The translations under genes were made by a program, and so were the position numbers. DNA of 64,000 nt from Actinoallomurus sp963736325. Lineage in GTDB: Bacteria; Actinomycetota; Actinomycetes; Streptosporangiales; Streptosporangiaceae. Positions 8,475-16,309 of the stretch are shown here, piece by piece (position 1 is the first letter of the stretch; every line of letters begins with the position of its first letter). A model generated the notes under the pieces. The model was not told the origin of the DNA and made no database searches. It saw only the letters and a list, made by a program, of their open reading frames with translations. The stretch lies in contig CAVTOG010000015.1 of the NCBI GenBank assembly GCA_963736325.1, positions 496,001-560,000 on the forward strand, in the 5' to 3' direction.

Positions 8475-9341
8475 TTGGTGGATGCGTTGGTTCCCGTAGA
8501 GACGGTCAACTTTCACGTGTGGCAGCCCTGCAACATGAGGTGTCACTTCTGCTTTGCGACGTTCCGTGATGTGCGGCGAACGATATTGCCGGCTGGGCAT
8601 CTGTCGCGAACGGACGCGAAGCGAGTGGTGGCGCTGCTGGCGGCCGCACGTTTCGTGAAGATCACGTTCGCCGGGGGAGAGCCGTTGCTGTGCCCCTGGA
8701 TTGTCGATCTTGTTACGTCGGCCAGCGAGTTAGGGCTGAGAACATCTCTTGTGACCAACGGCAGCCTTTTGAAGGACGAGACCATCAGTCACCTACGAGG
8801 CGTCCTCGACTGGGTGACGATCAGCATCGACAGTGTCCAGGCTGCCACCCTGACCGCAATTGGCCGGCTTACCGCGGCTATGCCTGCGAGTGAGCGTGAC
8901 TATCTTGACCTCTGTCAGCGGCTTAGGGACGCAGGCTTCAGTTTGAAGATCAATACGGTGGTCGGCGCGGCCAACCATCGGGAGGATCTGACGGGATTGA
9001 TCGCCGCAGTACGGCCGAAGCGATGGAAGCTGTTTCAGGTTCTGCCTGTACAGGGACAAAACTCCGGCAAGGTCGACCCGCTGCTGATCAGCGCAGAGCA
9101 GTTCGCCCAGTTCGTCGAGCGGAATGGCCGGGTGCGTGAGCTGGGTATCGACGTCGTTGCGGAGGATAACGAATCGATGACCGGCAGCTACGCGATGGTC
9201 GATCCAGCCGGCCGGTTCTTCGACGCGGTCGGCGGGGGCTACACCTACAGCGATTCCATTCTCGAAGTCGGTACGGCACACGCCTTATCGCAGGTGAGAA
9301 TCAGTCGGCAGAAATTCTTGGATCGTGGCGGCCTCTACTGA
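8475..9341 (+). CDS. Prokaryotic viperin-like radical SAM enzyme (putative ddhNTP synthase)
   Basis: A 288-residue radical SAM protein. The cluster motif is C19-N-M-R-C23-H-F-C26, followed by the SAM-binding GGEP at 67-70. It matches viperin along its length: VNFHVWQPCN at the start, KITFAGGEP, LVTNGSLL, TISIDS with IGR, LKINTVV, RWKLFQVLPVQGQN, N232-E-S-M then SY, and the C-terminal FLDRGGLY. Eukaryotic viperins have the same RGG-x-Y followed by a short Trp-containing tail, which is absent here. Viperins convert CTP, GTP or UTP to 3'-deoxy-3',4'-didehydro nucleotides that terminate viral RNA synthesis, and bacterial homologues protect against phage. The nucleotide used here is unknown. GTG start with GGAG upstream. 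The stop overlaps the convergent ThiL-like gene by seven bases. Confidence 0.9.
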   Translation: MVDALVPVETVNFHVWQPCNMRCHFCFATFRDVRRTILPAGHLSRTDAKRVVALLAAARFVKITFAGGEPLLCPWIVDLVTSASELGLRTSLVTNGSLLKDETISHLRGVLDWVTISIDSVQAATLTAIGRLTAAMPASERDYLDLCQRLRDAGFSLKINTVVGAANHREDLTGLIAAVRPKRWKLFQVLPVQGQNSGKVDPLLISAEQFAQFVERNGRVRELGIDVVAEDNESMTGSYAMVDPAGRFFDAVGGGYTYSDSILEVGTAHALSQVRISRQKFLDRGGLY

Positions 9342-10381
9342 ATGAAGTCACCCTTCTCAATGCTGTCCATGAATCCGAGAGCATCCTCAATTCTGCTCTT
9401 GAAGTGCTCGTTCACCACTCCACGTACAGCGAAACGGGAACCATCGGAGTCCGTCGCGACGACTCCACTGCCGTGCGTCACTGAGCCAATGTGGTGGAGC
9501 CCCTCCAGGCCCTTGAGTACCTCGGCGCGGTCCGGTGGAACACAGTAGAGGATATTCCAGTCGCCACCACCGAAGATGAACTGCGTCAGCTTGATCGGGG
9601 TCTTCTGAGCGCACTCGATCGCAAAGTCGTGGTACGGGATATGGTCAAGGTCGAGGACGATCTGGACTCCAGCCGACGAGAATGTTTGAAGAACGTCCAG
9701 GACCCCGTCACTGGCGTCCATGCCACAGCGGGCGGCCCTACGGGAGTTCATTTCCAAGCCGACGCGCCACTGGGCGACCGGCGAGGCGAGATAGTCGACA
9801 TACTCGGCCGTCTTGCGGGCGCGGTCGCCCTCGGGAATCTTCTTGAGCGTGAAGTAGGCGCCGGCGAAACCGCCGATCGACCCAGCGCAGAACAACTGGT
9901 CGCCTGGCCTGGCGGTGTCGCGGCGGAGTAGGCCGCCCTTGTTTATGAGGCCGACGGCGGTGCCCACGACGTGGGAGTCTCGCGACTCCTTGGTGTCGCC
10001 GCCGGCGTACACGATGCCGCGGGTGCGGCACTCGTCGGCCGCGCCCAGCACGATGTCCTGTACGTCCGACGCCCGCTCGGTCCCGGGCACCATGACCGCG
10101 ATCATGCAGGCCAGGGGGCGGCCTCCCGATGCGAGGATGTCGCTGCAGTTCGCGGTGATCGCCATCTGACCCCAAGTCCGATAACCCGACCAGCCCTCTT
10201 TGAGGGAGACCGGGTGGGACGCCCGATCAATCTTCTGAATGAGGTCGAACGGTGCATCCTTCATCTCGATGACCGAGGCATCGTGCCCGAAGCCTCCGAG
10301 GAGCCGAGGATCCGGGGACAGCCCAGGCAATAGTGACGCCAGAAATCCCTTTTCGCCCAAATCTGTAAGGTTACTGTTCAT
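9335..10381 (-). CDS. ThiL/AIR-synthase-superfamily kinase, divergent, viperin-associated
   Basis: A 348-residue homologue of thiamine-monophosphate kinase. Visible family blocks are GFGHDASVI (residues 30-38; usually GDDAA), GQMAITANCSDILASGGRP, YAGGDTKES, LRRDTARPGDQLFCAGSIGG, GMDASDGVLDVL, and GGDWNILYCVPP with IGSVTHGSGV. ThiL adds a phosphate to a phosphomonoester to make a diphosphate. Next to a viperin and nucleotide-forming enzymes it could act on a nucleoside monophosphate instead; that is inference. The His in GHD replaces a usual Asp. ATG 10381 is chosen because it overlaps the end of the upstream phosphoribosyltransferase gene by 11 bases. The frame is open to 10519, but the extra residues look non-coding. 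It is probably not the housekeeping thiL. Confidence 0.82.
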   Translation of the reverse strand: MNSNLTDLGEKGFLASLLPGLSPDPRLLGGFGHDASVIEMKDAPFDLIQKIDRASHPVSLKEGWSGYRTWGQMAITANCSDILASGGRPLACMIAVMVPGTERASDVQDIVLGAADECRTRGIVYAGGDTKESRDSHVVGTAVGLINKGGLLRRDTARPGDQLFCAGSIGGFAGAYFTLKKIPEGDRARKTAEYVDYLASPVAQWRVGLEMNSRRAARCGMDASDGVLDVLQTFSSAGVQIVLDLDHIPYHDFAIECAQKTPIKLTQFIFGGGDWNILYCVPPDRAEVLKGLEGLHHIGSVTHGSGVVATDSDGSRFAVRGVVNEHFKSRIEDALGFMDSIEKGDFIQ

Positions 10382-11150
10382 TGTACTGTTCGCCCCGTGT
10401 AGTGGCTTTGCCTTGCTCTTTGAAGCGAGCCAGCTCGTCATCGTCGATCTCGTATTTTGAGTGTAGTTCCACGCCGACTTCAGCGAGTCCTTCTCGGGCG
10501 TTACCGTCGAGCCTCTCAAAGAGGCAGATGCAGTGGGAAATATTTAGGCCGTACCGGCGAAGCAGTCGGACGCATCGCGATAGAAACGTTGCCTCCATGC
10601 AGAGATCGTCGATTAAGATCGCAGTGGATCCCGGCGAGAACATCCCTTCGATGGGGTAGCCGAACCTCGGGGCGCGACCGGTCCTGATCATCAGGAAGTT
10701 CAAGCCTAAGCGCTGTGCGACGAGGGAGCCCACCAAGAGATTCCCCTCGCGCGGTGACGCGAGCGAGGAGTTCATGAGTTCCCGGGGGTCGACTGTCTGC
10801 TGGATGAGTTCCGCCAACGCCCTGGCCAGAGATTCGCGCTTATGCGGGTCGCACGCTGCGCTATGCAAGTCGAGATATACGCTAATCTTTTGCTTCTCGA
10901 CGTATCCGACGCTCTTCTTCTCCGACTCGACGAATATGTGATTCGATGCGATATCGCGCACCGTGTCCGATCCGACATCGGTGAGAATTCGACTGGCTGC
11001 GGCGGGACTCAGTCTTTCGCCGGGTGGGCCGGTTCCCTGGGCGCGCTGCAGGCGGTACTGATTGAAGTTCAACCACAATGTGAGCACTGCGATCAGAGAG
11101 CCAGTGATCGCCAGAGCGAAGAGGATGTTGTTCATATAGGGCACCAGCAT
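10371..11150 (-). CDS. Membrane-anchored orotate-phosphoribosyltransferase-like protein
   Basis: A 259-residue type I phosphoribosyltransferase. One N-terminal membrane helix (about residues 7-28, ILFALAITGSLIAVLTLWL) is followed by a basic stretch and a soluble domain. That domain follows orotate phosphoribosyltransferase order: ISVYLDLHSAACDPHKR, LLVGSLVAQRLGLNFLMIR, FGYPIEGMFSPG, the PRPP loop AILIDDLCMEAT, and ERLDGNAREGLAEVGVELHS. The PRPP motif is atypical: the usual small and Thr/Gly residues after the Asp pair are Cys-Met-Glu-Ala-Thr. It would make a nucleotide from a base and PRPP, or merely bind such ligands. ATG 11150 has GGAGAGG just upstream. It is the first gene of an operon with the ThiL-like gene and is divergent from the PfkB gene. 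Confidence 0.78.
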   Translation of the reverse strand: MLVPYMNNILFALAITGSLIAVLTLWLNFNQYRLQRAQGTGPPGERLSPAAASRILTDVGSDTVRDIASNHIFVESEKKSVGYVEKQKISVYLDLHSAACDPHKRESLARALAELIQQTVDPRELMNSSLASPREGNLLVGSLVAQRLGLNFLMIRTGRAPRFGYPIEGMFSPGSTAILIDDLCMEATFLSRCVRLLRRYGLNISHCICLFERLDGNAREGLAEVGVELHSKYEIDDDELARFKEQGKATTRGEQYNEQ

Positions 11151-11279
11151 CCCCTCTCCGGACCAGGGGTCAAAGTATAGTCATCAACCGTATTCTTGCC
11201 ATACATCTCCGCAGCTCATTTCGTTCGTCGCCCCCTTAATACGTCTTAGGGTTAGCCCGAAACCTGAACAGGGATATTA
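11151..11279. promoter_or_regulatory. Divergent promoter region of the viperin-associated cluster
   Basis: A 129-base AT-richer gap between the phosphoribosyltransferase gene (leftward) and the PfkB gene (rightward). It must hold both promoters. GGTTAG/TTAGGG around 11248-11256 lies about 25-30 bases before ATG 11280 and could be part of a -10 region, but no confident hexamers can be assigned. AGGGA at 11270-11274 is the likely ribosome site for ATG 11280. Confidence 0.4.
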
Positions 11280-12119
11280 ATGGTCAACCTCGTCATCATC
11301 GGCCATGTAGGCATTAACGAAGAAAGCTCGCCATACGGGAGGGCGAGGAGTCTCGGCGGCGCTGGCTACGGGTGCGCGCGTGGCGCCTCGGTTCTCACCC
11401 CGGAACGAGTCGGTCTCGTCTCGGTGGTCGGCGACGGATTCGACTCTGGAACACTTCGACGGCTGGGTATCAACATGCGCGGCGTGCGCATCATGGACGG
11501 CCCCTCGGCGCATTTTCAGATCGTTCAGCACGCCAACGGTGAGCGGTCATCCAATGTAGATCTTGGGCTCGCCGAACGTGTCTTCCTGAACGCGTTCCCC
11601 GAGGAGTACGCGAGCGCGGACCATGTGCACATCTGCACGGCACCGCCGAGCCAGCAGTTGGAGTGGCTCCAGTTTCTGCGCAAGCTGCCAGGCCACCGCA
11701 CCATCTCCTGTGACGCGTTCGAGCACTACGCCTGGCTCGATCCGACAGGCTCGCGCTCGGCTCTCGTCAACTGTGACCTCCGTTTCCTGAATGACGCCGA
11801 GCGGCGGATGCTCTTCGCCGACGACGCGCTCCCGCGGCCTGCGATCATTAAGCACGGAGCAGAGGGCGCCTCCTTCCTTGAGAAGGATCACACCTGGCAC
11901 TCCAGCGCCGATCCGGTCACCGCGGTGGACACCACGCACGCTGGCGAGATAGTGGCCGGTGTCTTCTTGGCGCTACGAGCGGAGGGCCTCAATACGACGA
12001 CCGCGCTCAGGCTCGCAGTCCGGGCAGCGACCGCGAAGGTCACCGAGTTCGGTGTCGACGGCGATCGACTCCTCGTCGCGCTTGCCGAGATCCGTGCAGA
12101 GGTGGGGGCGGGCGGCTGA
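11280..12119 (+). CDS. PfkB-family carbohydrate/nucleoside kinase with altered catalytic motif
   Basis: A 279-residue ribokinase/PfkB-fold protein. It starts with a beta strand (VNLVIIGHVGIN) and a GG-rich substrate motif (SLGGAGYGCARGAS). Its middle matches the family (FLNDAERRML, AIIKHGAEGA), and the second signature is D217-T-T-H-A-G-E223. The canonical signature is DTxGAGD, whose last Asp is the catalytic base. Here Glu replaces that Asp and His replaces the first Gly, so activity may be changed. Family members phosphorylate sugars or nucleosides such as adenosine, cytidine or ribose. Placed divergently from the phosphoribosyltransferase/ThiL-like operon and next to viperin, it is a candidate nucleoside kinase. 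GC content is lower than that of the downstream ligase gene. Confidence 0.82.
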   Translation: MVNLVIIGHVGINEESSPYGRARSLGGAGYGCARGASVLTPERVGLVSVVGDGFDSGTLRRLGINMRGVRIMDGPSAHFQIVQHANGERSSNVDLGLAERVFLNAFPEEYASADHVHICTAPPSQQLEWLQFLRKLPGHRTISCDAFEHYAWLDPTGSRSALVNCDLRFLNDAERRMLFADDALPRPAIIKHGAEGASFLEKDHTWHSSADPVTAVDTTHAGEIVAGVFLALRAEGLNTTTALRLAVRAATAKVTEFGVDGDRLLVALAEIRAEVGAGG

Positions 12120-12243
12120 GGAGCACTTCGCCCGCCGCGACCGGCGCACCAGCGTCTGTCATCGGTCAACCCCGCCTCGGCCACCGGCCGATCCCTTCCA
12201 GCCGCCAGGCAACCCGGCAATTCTTCAACGAAGGCGCAGGACT

Positions 12244-13923
12244 TCAGCCGAGGATCTCGGCGCGCAGACGCGTCTTGAGGATCTTGCCGCCGGGGTTGCG
12301 GGGGAGCTGCCCCTCGCGGAACCAGAGGTGCGACGGGACCTTGAACGCCGCGATCCGCTCGCGCAGGAACTCCCGCAGCCCGTCCTCCGAGAGCGTGGCT
12401 CCGGGCCGGAGGCAGACGACGGCGCCGACCTCCTCGCCGAGCACCTCGTGGGGGACCCCGATCACGGCGGCGTCGGCCACGTCGGGGTGTTCGTACATCG
12501 CGGCCTCGACCTCGGCGCAGTAGATGTTCTCCCCGCCGCGGATCAGCATGTCCTTGGCGCGGTCGACGATGTAGACGAAGCCCTCCTCGTCGACGCGTGC
12601 CAGGTCACCGCTGTGGAACCAGCCGCCGACGAACGCCTCCGCGGTGGCCTCCGGACGGTTCCAGTAGCCCTTAATGATGTTGGGGCCCTGGATGACCAGC
12701 TCGCCGACCTCGCCGATCGGCACCTCCACGCCCGCCGGGTCGACGACCTTCACGTCGCAGACCGCGACCGGCGGGCCGACGCTGTCGGGGTGCGACAGGT
12801 AGTTGACGCCCCCGTTGTACGTCGTCACCGACGACGTCTCGGTCAGCCCGTACCCGTTGCCGGGCGTGCGGTCCGGGAGCACTTCCTTGATCTTGTCGAC
12901 CAGCGCGGGCGGCGCCGGCGCGCCGCCGTACGAGACGTTGGTGAGGCTGGAGGTGTCGAAGTCGCCGAACCTCGGCGACGTGACCACCTGCCACGCCATC
13001 GTCGGCACCCCGCCGAACACCGTGACCCGCTCGCGCTCGATGAGCTCCAGCGCGCGCGTGGCGTCCCACTTGCGCATCAGCACGATCACGCCGCCGCTCA
13101 GCGCGGCGGTGATGAGCACGGAGTGGCAGCCGGTCGCGTGGAACAGCGGCACGCTCAGCAGGGTGATGCGGCGCTGCGGCGCGGCCACCTCCTCCAGGGA
13201 CGCGCCCGCGCGGACGCCGGCGCCCATCATCGCGTACGCGAGGCTCAGCGGGTTGGTCGTGATGTTGCGCTGGGAGCCGAGCGCGCCCTTGGGGCGGCCC
13301 GTCGTGCCCGAGGTGTAGAAGATCGTCGCGTCGTCCTCGGGGTCGAGCTCGACGTCCGGGAGGGTGTCGTCGCCGACCGGGCCGAGCGCGTCAGCCCAGG
13401 TCTCGGACCCGGCGGGCGGTGCGCCCTCGCCCCGTACGACGATGGTGGCGACGTCGAGCCCGGGCAGCACGCCGGCGAGCCGCTCGGCGCGCTCGGCGTC
13501 GGCGACGAGTACCTTCGCGCCGCTGTCGCGCAGGCCGTACTCCAGCTCGGGCGCGGTCCACCAGGCGTTCAGCGGCACGACGACGGCACCGGCCGCGGCC
13601 GCGCCGAAGAACGCCACGGACCACTCGGGGAAGTTACGCATCGCGATGGCGATCCGGTCGCCCTTCCGCACGCCATAGCGCTCGGACAGCCGCCGCGCGA
13701 ACGCCGCGGCCTGCAGGAAGTGCTCCTCGAAGCTCAGCCGGTCGTCCTCGTAGACCATGAACGTCGCGTCGCCGTGAAAGCGGGTGATCTCCAGGATGGA
13801 GCGGAGCGACGGTGGAGCGTGCTTCCAGACCCGGAGGCGTGTGCCGCCGATCTGGGCCTCGTCCATCTCGAACAACTGCCCCGGGGCGGTCAGGGCCGCC
13901 TTCACGTCTTCCAGGCTCTTCAA
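12244..13923 (-). CDS. Acyl-CoA synthetase, class I adenylate-forming (AMP-binding)
   Basis: A 559-residue ligase that activates a carboxylic acid to an acyl-AMP and then the CoA thioester. It shows the P-loop-like FYTSGTTGRPKGA, the NGYGLTETS motif, YIVDRAKDMLIRGGENIYCAEVE in the hinge region and the C-terminal Lys in NPGGKILKTRL. The 124-base gap downstream of its stop separates it from the viperin island. Its ATG overlaps the stop of the acyl-CoA dehydrogenase gene by four bases (ATGA), so the three genes 16237 to 12244 form one operon. The chain length or type of substrate cannot be told. Confidence 0.93.
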   Translation of the reverse strand: MKSLEDVKAALTAPGQLFEMDEAQIGGTRLRVWKHAPPSLRSILEITRFHGDATFMVYEDDRLSFEEHFLQAAAFARRLSERYGVRKGDRIAIAMRNFPEWSVAFFGAAAAGAVVVPLNAWWTAPELEYGLRDSGAKVLVADAERAERLAGVLPGLDVATIVVRGEGAPPAGSETWADALGPVGDDTLPDVELDPEDDATIFYTSGTTGRPKGALGSQRNITTNPLSLAYAMMGAGVRAGASLEEVAAPQRRITLLSVPLFHATGCHSVLITAALSGGVIVLMRKWDATRALELIERERVTVFGGVPTMAWQVVTSPRFGDFDTSSLTNVSYGGAPAPPALVDKIKEVLPDRTPGNGYGLTETSSVTTYNGGVNYLSHPDSVGPPVAVCDVKVVDPAGVEVPIGEVGELVIQGPNIIKGYWNRPEATAEAFVGGWFHSGDLARVDEEGFVYIVDRAKDMLIRGGENIYCAEVEAAMYEHPDVADAAVIGVPHEVLGEEVGAVVCLRPGATLSEDGLREFLRERIAAFKVPSHLWFREGQLPRNPGGKILKTRLRAEILG

Positions 13924-15194
13924 GAATCCACTCCGTACTTCTCGCGCGCGGCGGCGATCTTGTCGGGCAGGTACTCCGTCGGCCAGAGACCCTCCGCGGG
14001 CTCGTAGTTCCTCAGCACCCGACGGGAGATCGACGCCTGATGCACCTCGGTCGGCCCGTCCATGATCCCCATCAGAGGCGCCGCCTGCCAGAGCCGGGCG
14101 AGAGGTGTGTCATTGGACACCCCGAGCGCGCCGTGGATGTGCATCGCGCGCTGGACCACGTCGTGGAAGACGCGAGCGGCGGCCACCTTGCAGGCGGCGA
14201 TCTGGGTGCGTGCCTCCCGCGTGGAGGACCGGTCGATCAGCCAGGCCGTGTGCAGGATCAGCAGCCGGAACTGCTGGATCTCGATGTAGGAGTCGGCGAT
14301 CGCGGCCTGCACGAGCTGCTTGCCGGCCAGGGTGCCGTCGTGCGTCTCGCGGGACAGGGCGCGCTCGCACATCATGTCGAACGCCTTCTTCACCGCCGCG
14401 ACCGTGCGCATCGCGTGATGGATCCGCCCGCCGCCGAGCCGCGCCTGGGAGATCGCGAACGCCCCGCCGGCCTCGCCGAGCAGCGCGTCCGCGCCGACCC
14501 GTACGTCCTCGTAGCGGATGTGGGCGTGCCCGCCGTCGCCGCGGTGGCCCATCGTGGAGATGTTCCGCAGGATCCGCACGCCCGGAGTGTCGCCGGGCAC
14601 CAGGAACATCGACATCCGCTGGTACGGGTGGGCGTCGGGGTCGGTCACCGCCATCACGATGAGGAACGCCGCGTTGGCCGCGTTGGAGGTGAAGTACTTC
14701 TCGCCGGTGATCACCCAGTCGTCGCCGTCGCGCACCGCGCGCGTGCGGAAGAGCCGGGGATCGGCGCCGGCGTGCGGCTCGGTCATGGAGTACGCCGAGA
14801 AGCACTCGCCGTCGAGCAGCGGCTTGAGGTAGCGCGCCTTCTGCTCCTCGGTGCCGTACGTCGCGATGATCTCGGCGTTGCCGGTGTCGGGCGCCTGGCA
14901 GCCGAAGATGATCGACGCCCACGACGAACGCCCGATGAGTTCGTTCATCAGGGCCAGCTTGAGCTGGCCGTACCCCTGCCCGCCCAGCTCGGGGCCGAGG
15001 TGACAGGCCCACAGGCCCTGCTCGCGCACCTGCCGCTTCAGCGGCTCGACGATCGCCCGCAGCTCGTCGTCGAGCGGCGCGTAGGCCTTACTGCCGAAGA
15101 CCAGGTCGAGCGGCTCGACCTCGTCCCGGATGAAGGCGTCCATCCAGTCCAGTTTCGCCTGGAACTCCGGTTCGGTGGAGAAGTCCCACATCAT
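13920..15194 (-). CDS. Acyl-CoA dehydrogenase family protein
   Basis: A 424-residue flavoprotein of the ACAD10/11-like type. Diagnostic stretches are SAYSMTEPHAGADP (FAD and substrate binding), DDWVITGEKYFTSNA, ARVFHDVVQRAMHIHGALGVSNDTPLAR (shown here in part) and the C-terminal IMDGPTEVHQASISRR. It oxidises acyl-CoA to the 2,3-enoyl-CoA. ATG 15194 follows GGAGGG closely and overlaps the TGA of the upstream kinase gene (ATGA), which indicates translational coupling. The open frame runs much further upstream, but that part is antisense to the kinase gene. Confidence 0.93.
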   Translation of the reverse strand: MMWDFSTEPEFQAKLDWMDAFIRDEVEPLDLVFGSKAYAPLDDELRAIVEPLKRQVREQGLWACHLGPELGGQGYGQLKLALMNELIGRSSWASIIFGCQAPDTGNAEIIATYGTEEQKARYLKPLLDGECFSAYSMTEPHAGADPRLFRTRAVRDGDDWVITGEKYFTSNAANAAFLIVMAVTDPDAHPYQRMSMFLVPGDTPGVRILRNISTMGHRGDGGHAHIRYEDVRVGADALLGEAGGAFAISQARLGGGRIHHAMRTVAAVKKAFDMMCERALSRETHDGTLAGKQLVQAAIADSYIEIQQFRLLILHTAWLIDRSSTREARTQIAACKVAAARVFHDVVQRAMHIHGALGVSNDTPLARLWQAAPLMGIMDGPTEVHQASISRRVLRNYEPAEGLWPTEYLPDKIAAAREKYGVDS

Positions 15195-16237
15195 CCCTCC
15201 ATGAATGTGAGGGCACGGGCGAAGAGCCCGAGCGTCATCGTGTGCAGGCGATCGCCGACGTCCTTGGGCGCCTTGCCGGCGAACGCGCGTGCGTGCGTCC
15301 CCTCCAGCACGATGCCGAGCTTGAAGCAGGCGAGCACGGTGTACCAGGTGAGCGCGGACAGGTCGCGGTCGCTCCGCGCGGCGTACGCGGCGGCCAGCTC
15401 GCCGGTGGACGCGAGGCCGCCCGCCGCGGCGATCGCGCCCGTCAGCTGCGCGTTGTCCTCGCCGGGCCGGGTCGCGATCAGCCAGCCGAGGTCGAGCAGC
15501 GGGTCGCCGATGGTGCACATCTCCCAGTCGACGATGGCCGCGACCTCCGGGCCGTCGAAGGAGTACAGGAGGTTCGCCAGGTGGTAGTCGCCGTGCATGA
15601 TGCCGGGGCGCCACGTGTGCGGCCGGTTGTCCTCCAGCCAGGACGCGACACGTTCCAGCCCGGGGATCTCCGGCCCCGGATAGCCGTCCAGCGCGCCGTA
15701 GGACTCCAGCTCGGAGGTCCACCGGCCGACCTGGCGCTCCAGGAACCCCTCGGGCCGTCCCAGGTCACCGAGGCCCGCCGCGACGTGGTCGACGGCGCCG
15801 AGCTCGGCGAGCGCCGTGGCCGCCGCCGGGCCCATCCGGTGGCGGATCGCGGGATCGCGGTCGTACGGCGGAGGGAGCGTCGTCGTGGGGTTGAAGCCGT
15901 GCACCGACTCCATCAGGTAGAAGACGGCGCCGTTCATGACGGTCTCGTCCGGGCACGCGGCGATCAGGCGCGGGGCGGGCACGGCGGTGCCGTGCAGGGC
16001 AGCGAGCACTCTCGCCTCGCGCCGCAGCGCGTCGTTGCTCTTCGGCCGCCGGTGCAGGGGCGGGCGGCGCAGGACGTACTCGCGCCCGCCGCGGGAGAAG
16101 CGGACCAGGACGTTCTGTGTGCCGCCGCCGAGGCGTTCCACCTTCTCGAAGGTGCCTCCGGGCAGGTCCTGGGCGTCCATCCAGTCGGCGAGGACGCCGA
16201 AATCCACGAGCGCGGCTTCGATCCGATCAGGCTGCAT
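15191..16237 (-). CDS. APH-type phosphotransferase family protein (ACAD10/11 N-domain-like)
   Basis: A 348-residue aminoglycoside-phosphotransferase-fold protein. It has the catalytic loop IMHGDYHLANLLY, the metal-binding IVDWEMCTIGDPLLDLGW, and an N-terminal LGGGTQNVLVRF glycine loop. In vertebrate ACAD10/11 this kinase domain is fused to an acyl-CoA dehydrogenase and handles 4-hydroxy acids; here the two are adjacent and translationally coupled genes. I therefore infer a role in hydroxy-acyl-CoA or branched acyl-CoA breakdown rather than antibiotic resistance. First gene of a three-gene operon, divergent from the TetR gene at 16310. Confidence 0.9.
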   Translation of the reverse strand: MQPDRIEAALVDFGVLADWMDAQDLPGGTFEKVERLGGGTQNVLVRFSRGGREYVLRRPPLHRRPKSNDALRREARVLAALHGTAVPAPRLIAACPDETVMNGAVFYLMESVHGFNPTTTLPPPYDRDPAIRHRMGPAAATALAELGAVDHVAAGLGDLGRPEGFLERQVGRWTSELESYGALDGYPGPEIPGLERVASWLEDNRPHTWRPGIMHGDYHLANLLYSFDGPEVAAIVDWEMCTIGDPLLDLGWLIATRPGEDNAQLTGAIAAAGGLASTGELAAAYAARSDRDLSALTWYTVLACFKLGIVLEGTHARAFAGKAPKDVGDRLHTMTLGLFARALTFMEG

Positions 16238-16309
16238 GCAGGGGAGACCTCCGTGTGCGTGACCCTATGATTCAGGTGCATTAACGGTCAATGTGGTTGA
16301 ATTGTTTAC

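Noticed and set aside
15195..15722. N-terminal extension of the acyl-CoA dehydrogenase to 600 residues
   Set aside because: The extra residues are Arg-rich and antisense-like, while ATG 15194 has GGAGGG next to it, an ATGA overlap and a normal family N-terminus.
15191..16237. Aminoglycoside resistance kinase
   Set aside because: The APH fold is present, but coupling to an acyl-CoA dehydrogenase and ligase fits the ACAD10/11-type kinase much better.
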